Assembly: GCF_001425235.1 (NCBI RefSeq)
Contig: NZ_LMEA01000013.1
Span: forward strand, 248,001-312,000
Reading direction: 5' to 3'
Origin: Devosia sp. Root413D1
GTDB lineage: Bacteria > Pseudomonadota > Alphaproteobacteria > Rhizobiales > Devosiaceae
Length of the DNA: 64,000 nt
The position numbers were made by a program, and so were the translations under genes. Shown here piece after piece: positions 61,298-64,000 of this stretch. A model generated the notes under the pieces. It worked only from the letters and a program-made list of their open reading frames with translations. It did not search any database and had not been told where the DNA came from. The stretch's first letter is position 1; the number at the start of each line of letters is the position of its first letter.

Positions 61298-62152
61298 ATG
61301 GCAGCAGCTGAAGACGGTGCGCCGACCGCCAAGGGATCGCGCAAACGCCGCAAGCCCGTTCCCAAGGCGGAGTATACCGCTCCGGCGCTGGAAAAGGGCC
61401 TCGATGTGCTCGAGCTGCTGGCGACGCTCACCGTGCCGGTCACCCCCAGCCAGATCGCCCAGCGCCTCGGCCGCTCGCTGTCGGAAGTCTATCGCATGGT
61501 GATGGCGCTCGAGCGCCGCGGCTACCTGATCCGGCCGCCCGGTGAAGAAGCTCTGGTGCTCTCCACCCAGCTCTATGGCCTTGCGACGCTGTTCCCGCCG
61601 TTCCGCCGGGTCGTTGATGCCGCCCAGCCGATCATGAACGCCCTGGCGCTCGAGACCTCGCAGGCCATCCATATGGCGGTGCTCGATGGGCTCAACCAGC
61701 GCATCATCGCCCAGGTCGATAGCCCCGCCCCCATCGCCATCCGCCTGCGCGTCGGCGCCGCCAGCCCGGCCATCCGCGGCACCTCGGGGCGCACCATCAT
61801 CGCCTTTCAGTCCAGCCCGGTACAGGCCTGGATTATCGGCCAGTCGGAGGCGCTGCTGCCGCCCGAGCAGGCGAGGCGCTACCGTGGCCGGATCGAGGCC
61901 ATTGCGAAACGCGGCTACGAGCGGATCGAAGGCGAGATGGTGCAGGGGGTGACCGACCTGAGCTTTCCGATCATCAACACAGCCGGCATCTCGATCGCGG
62001 CGCTGACCATGCCGTTCCTCACCAGCCAGCAGATCATCGTCCCCTTCGACGATGCGGCGATCATGCTCTACCGCGCCGCGCGCAAGATCTCGCAGTCGAT
62101 GGGCGGCGACCTGCCCGAACCGCATTTCCCGCTCCCCCCGGACGTGCAATGA
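61298..62152 (+). CDS. IclR family transcriptional regulator, second copy
   Basis: The 284-residue regulator has a Lys/Arg-rich N-terminal extension (KGSRKRRKPVPKAEY) before the winged helix (ALEKGLDVLELLATLTVPVT, AQRLGRSLSEVYRMVMALER). The effector domain contains AIHMAVLDGLNQRIIAQVDS and ends LSFPIINTAGISIAALTMPF. The family's effector-binding Cys is absent from the last segment. It overlaps the NTF2-like gene by four bases. It may respond to a metabolite different from that of the IclR at 49613. Confidence 0.88.
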   Translation: MAAAEDGAPTAKGSRKRRKPVPKAEYTAPALEKGLDVLELLATLTVPVTPSQIAQRLGRSLSEVYRMVMALERRGYLIRPPGEEALVLSTQLYGLATLFPPFRRVVDAAQPIMNALALETSQAIHMAVLDGLNQRIIAQVDSPAPIAIRLRVGAASPAIRGTSGRTIIAFQSSPVQAWIIGQSEALLPPEQARRYRGRIEAIAKRGYERIEGEMVQGVTDLSFPIINTAGISIAALTMPFLTSQQIIVPFDDAAIMLYRAARKISQSMGGDLPEPHFPLPPDVQ

Positions 62153-62613
62153 ACGAAACCAATCCCTTCACCGCCGCTGATGTCGATCGCTTCGCCATCT
62201 GGGAAATGCTGGTCAGGCGCGACAGCGATTTCTTCCTCAGCAGCGACTGGTCGTTGGTTGCCGCCGATTATGTCGAGTCCGGCTTTCTCGGCATCGACGC
62301 CGCGCTGTCGCTCGAGCCCGCCAACTGGCGCCCGGCCTATGCGTCGGTTACCGCCTATCGCGATGCCGCCATCGCCGCCCGCTGGAACCCGGCCGAGTTC
62401 GCCGAGCCCCTGCGGGCCGCCTGGTTCCGCAGCCAATCGATCGACCGCATCGACATCAACGGCGATGCGGCCCTTGCCCATAAGCGCATCGAAGGGCAGA
62501 TCGTCCGCCAATCCGAGGGCGCCATGATCCTCGCCTGGCGCTCGGTATTCCACCTCCGCCGCGAGCATGAGGCCTGGAAGATCGCCGGCTTTACCGGCTA
62601 CCTGCCGCTGTAG
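62149..62613 (+). CDS. NTF2/SnoaL-like small protein
   Basis: The 154-residue protein has a helical N-terminus (ADVDRFAIWEMLVRRDSDFF) and a later sheet region with RIDINGDAALAHKRIEGQI and SVFHLRREHEAWKIAGFTGY. That is the typical layout of NTF2-like folds, where a curved sheet forms a pocket. There is no signal peptide. Its start overlaps the IclR stop (ATGA). It could be a small isomerase, dehydratase or ligand-binding partner; the activity is unknown. Confidence 0.7.
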   Translation: MNETNPFTAADVDRFAIWEMLVRRDSDFFLSSDWSLVAADYVESGFLGIDAALSLEPANWRPAYASVTAYRDAAIAARWNPAEFAEPLRAAWFRSQSIDRIDINGDAALAHKRIEGQIVRQSEGAMILAWRSVFHLRREHEAWKIAGFTGYLPL

Positions 62614-62645
62614 CGGTGCCAGCCCCCGGTGCACATATCCCGGGG

Positions 62646-64000
62646 TCAGCCGCGACCGGCGAAGATGTCCTTCTTGACGATCGCATGGACGCCCCAGTTG
62701 CCGTCAACGACCTGGGTGACGCCGAAATCGACGCCGATCGACATAAGCGACACCGCTTCGTCCTCGGTCAGCCCCTTTGTCGTCATCAGGAAGTGCCGCA
62801 TCTTGCGGAACGCGTCGCGCAGCGCGAGGTCTACCGACGACTTCGAGTAGATGTCGCTCTGCGCCGAGGGGCCCAGCTCCTGGAGGTAGTTGGCAAACGA
62901 GAAGCCGTGTACGAGCCAGTCGGTCTGGGTCTCCAGCATGGGATAGTTGAGCTCTTCCAGCGGGGTGCCGGCCAGGTCGGCCTCCTTGTGCAGGATGAAC
63001 TGAAAGGTGCCGGTGAGGGAGCATTCGATCGCCGTGCCGCAGAGTTCGCTGTCGCCCTGGCTGGCATGGGGGTCGCCGACCGACATCATCGCGCCTTCGA
63101 CGGCGACCGGGTAGTACATCGTCGCGCCCTTGCCGATGCGCCAGTTGTCGATGTTGCCGCCGGTATAGCTGGGCGGCACGGTGTCGACAAAATCAGCTTC
63201 GGCGGGGGCCAGGCCAAGCGTGCCGAAATGCGGGCGAATAGGCAGCCGAATACCCTTCAGCACGTCGTAGTTGCGCGTCGTCAGCGCGTGGTCGACCGGC
63301 ACGCCGGGATAGTCGATGGTGGTGTGGGTAACACCGAACGGATCGGTCTGCGGCACCCAGGGAAAATTATAGACCGCTTCTGCCCAGCTCTTGCTGCCGG
63401 TGACGTCCACCTCATAGATGGTGATCACCTCACGCTTCTTGCCCTCGAGCATGTCGTTGTAGTGGAAGCCCCAGTTCGCTGCGGCGTTCGAGCCATAGGA
63501 CTTGCCCGCGAATTTCGGGTTGGCAGAAGGCCGCGGGGTGCAGTCGAGGATGCGGACCTCGAGGATGTCGCCCGGTTCGGCGTCGCGCACGAACACTGGG
63601 CCGGTGAGGATGTGGACGCCCATGCCTTCGCCCGAGCCCTTCTTGTAGACGGCCGGGTCGGTCGGGCCGGCGCCGCGCCGGTCGACGCCCTTCTTGTCCT
63701 TGGTCCAGAGGTAGACGCTTTCGGCGCCTTCATCGCCCTCGACCATGCGCTCGAGATCGTCGCCCGCGTGGTGCGTCAGGGTCTCGATGGTCACGATGTC
63801 GCCCGAGTCGATCTCGACCTGCGGCTTCAGCGTCTTGCTGAAAAAGCCCCAATGCACTGTGTCGGCGGTAGCGGGGAGATAGTGGTACGCGCGCTGCTGT
63901 GGCTGGCGGGCGGCAGAGGCCTGGGCCAGCGCCGGGGTGACCAGCGATATGCCGCCGCCGGCGCCGAGGGCGGCAAGGCCACCCGCAGCCAGGAAGCCAC
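62646..64000 (-). CDS. Tat-exported acetamidase/formamidase (5' end outside)
   Basis: The frame is open to the window edge. Residues upstream of the GTG at 63857 read GFLAAGGLAALGAGGGISLV and then TPALAQASA, which is the hydrophobic core and cleavage site of a twin-arginine signal. The start and the RR pair lie beyond base 64000. The mature enzyme has GDIVTIETLTHHAGDD, GPVFVRDAEPGDILEVRILD, GDPHASQGDSELCGTAIE and TEDEAVSLMSIGVDFGVTQV, the acetamidase/formamidase family blocks. The H and D/E residues in these form the zinc site. It converges on the NTF2-like gene and should hydrolyse short amides in the periplasm. Confidence 0.88.
   Translation of the reverse strand, partial: GFLAAGGLAALGAGGGISLVTPALAQASAARQPQQRAYHYLPATADTVHWGFFSKTLKPQVEIDSGDIVTIETLTHHAGDDLERMVEGDEGAESVYLWTKDKKGVDRRGAGPTDPAVYKKGSGEGMGVHILTGPVFVRDAEPGDILEVRILDCTPRPSANPKFAGKSYGSNAAANWGFHYNDMLEGKKREVITIYEVDVTGSKSWAEAVYNFPWVPQTDPFGVTHTTIDYPGVPVDHALTTRNYDVLKGIRLPIRPHFGTLGLAPAEADFVDTVPPSYTGGNIDNWRIGKGATMYYPVAVEGAMMSVGDPHASQGDSELCGTAIECSLTGTFQFILHKEADLAGTPLEELNYPMLETQTDWLVHGFSFANYLQELGPSAQSDIYSKSSVDLALRDAFRKMRHFLMTTKGLTEDEAVSLMSIGVDFGVTQVVDGNWGVHAIVKKDIFAGRG

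Overview
The window is a dense, high-GC chromosomal or megaplasmid segment of an alphaproteobacterium. Three things point to Hyphomicrobiales: overlapping ATGA/TGATG gene junctions everywhere, a very high load of ABC importers with catabolic enzymes, and dispersed GTCATCCCAGCGAAAGCTGGGA intergenic palindromes. A Devosia- or rhizobium-like organism is my best guess, but no rRNA or marker gene is present to prove it. I saw no rRNA, tRNA, CRISPR array, phage gene or transposase.

Layout. 1-423: 3' end of a dihydroorotase-like amidohydrolase. 615-2950 (minus): Gfo/Idh/MocA dehydrogenase, short-chain dehydrogenase and VOC protein, divergent from an RpiR regulator (3183-4127). 4226-7554: serine ammonia-lyase, a small conserved protein and a sulfatase. 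7770-10586: a Cds1-like PLP enzyme divergent from an M81 (MlrC) peptidase. 10630-11540: PAP2 phosphatase and a membrane microprotein. 11633-20174 (minus): a complete potassium system in the order microprotein, kdpF, kdpA, kdpB, kdpC, kdpD, kdpE and a PtsN-like EIIA. 20517-25763: two small proteins, an alpha/beta hydrolase, an MFS exporter, and a FadR-type regulator with a talarate/galactarate dehydratase.

25771-37655 (minus) is one long apparent operon. It encodes a five-part peptide-type ABC importer, two tandem DUF6282 hydrolase-like proteins, an allantoinase-like cyclic amidohydrolase, and a soluble three-GAF histidine kinase with its NarL-type response regulator. 37967-46413 (minus) is a second importer operon: ROK regulator, binding protein, two permeases, fused double ATPase, xylose-isomerase-like TIM barrel and PIG-L deacetylase. 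Divergent from it are an M24-fold protein that has lost metal ligands and a second TIM-barrel paralogue. 48751-49596 is an orphan gene of lower GC.

49613-62613 (plus) is a third catabolic block: IclR, amidohydrolase, HemL-like aminotransferase, Tat-exported sugar-binding protein, two CUT1 permeases without an ATPase, dehydrogenase, D-aminoacylase-like enzyme, D-serine-dehydratase-like enzyme, lactonase, second IclR and an NTF2-like protein. A Tat-exported acetamidase/formamidase converges on it and runs off the end.

The common theme is scavenging of amide- and amino-containing compounds (amides, ureides, D-amino acids, acylated amino sugars) next to potassium homeostasis. The strongest candidates for something not well described are: the tiny protein upstream of kdpF together with a PtsN at the end of the same operon; the DUF6282 pair inside an importer/allantoinase/two-component operon; and two enzymes with altered catalytic or metal residues (M24-like and PIG-L) in loci that share a TIM-barrel paralogue.
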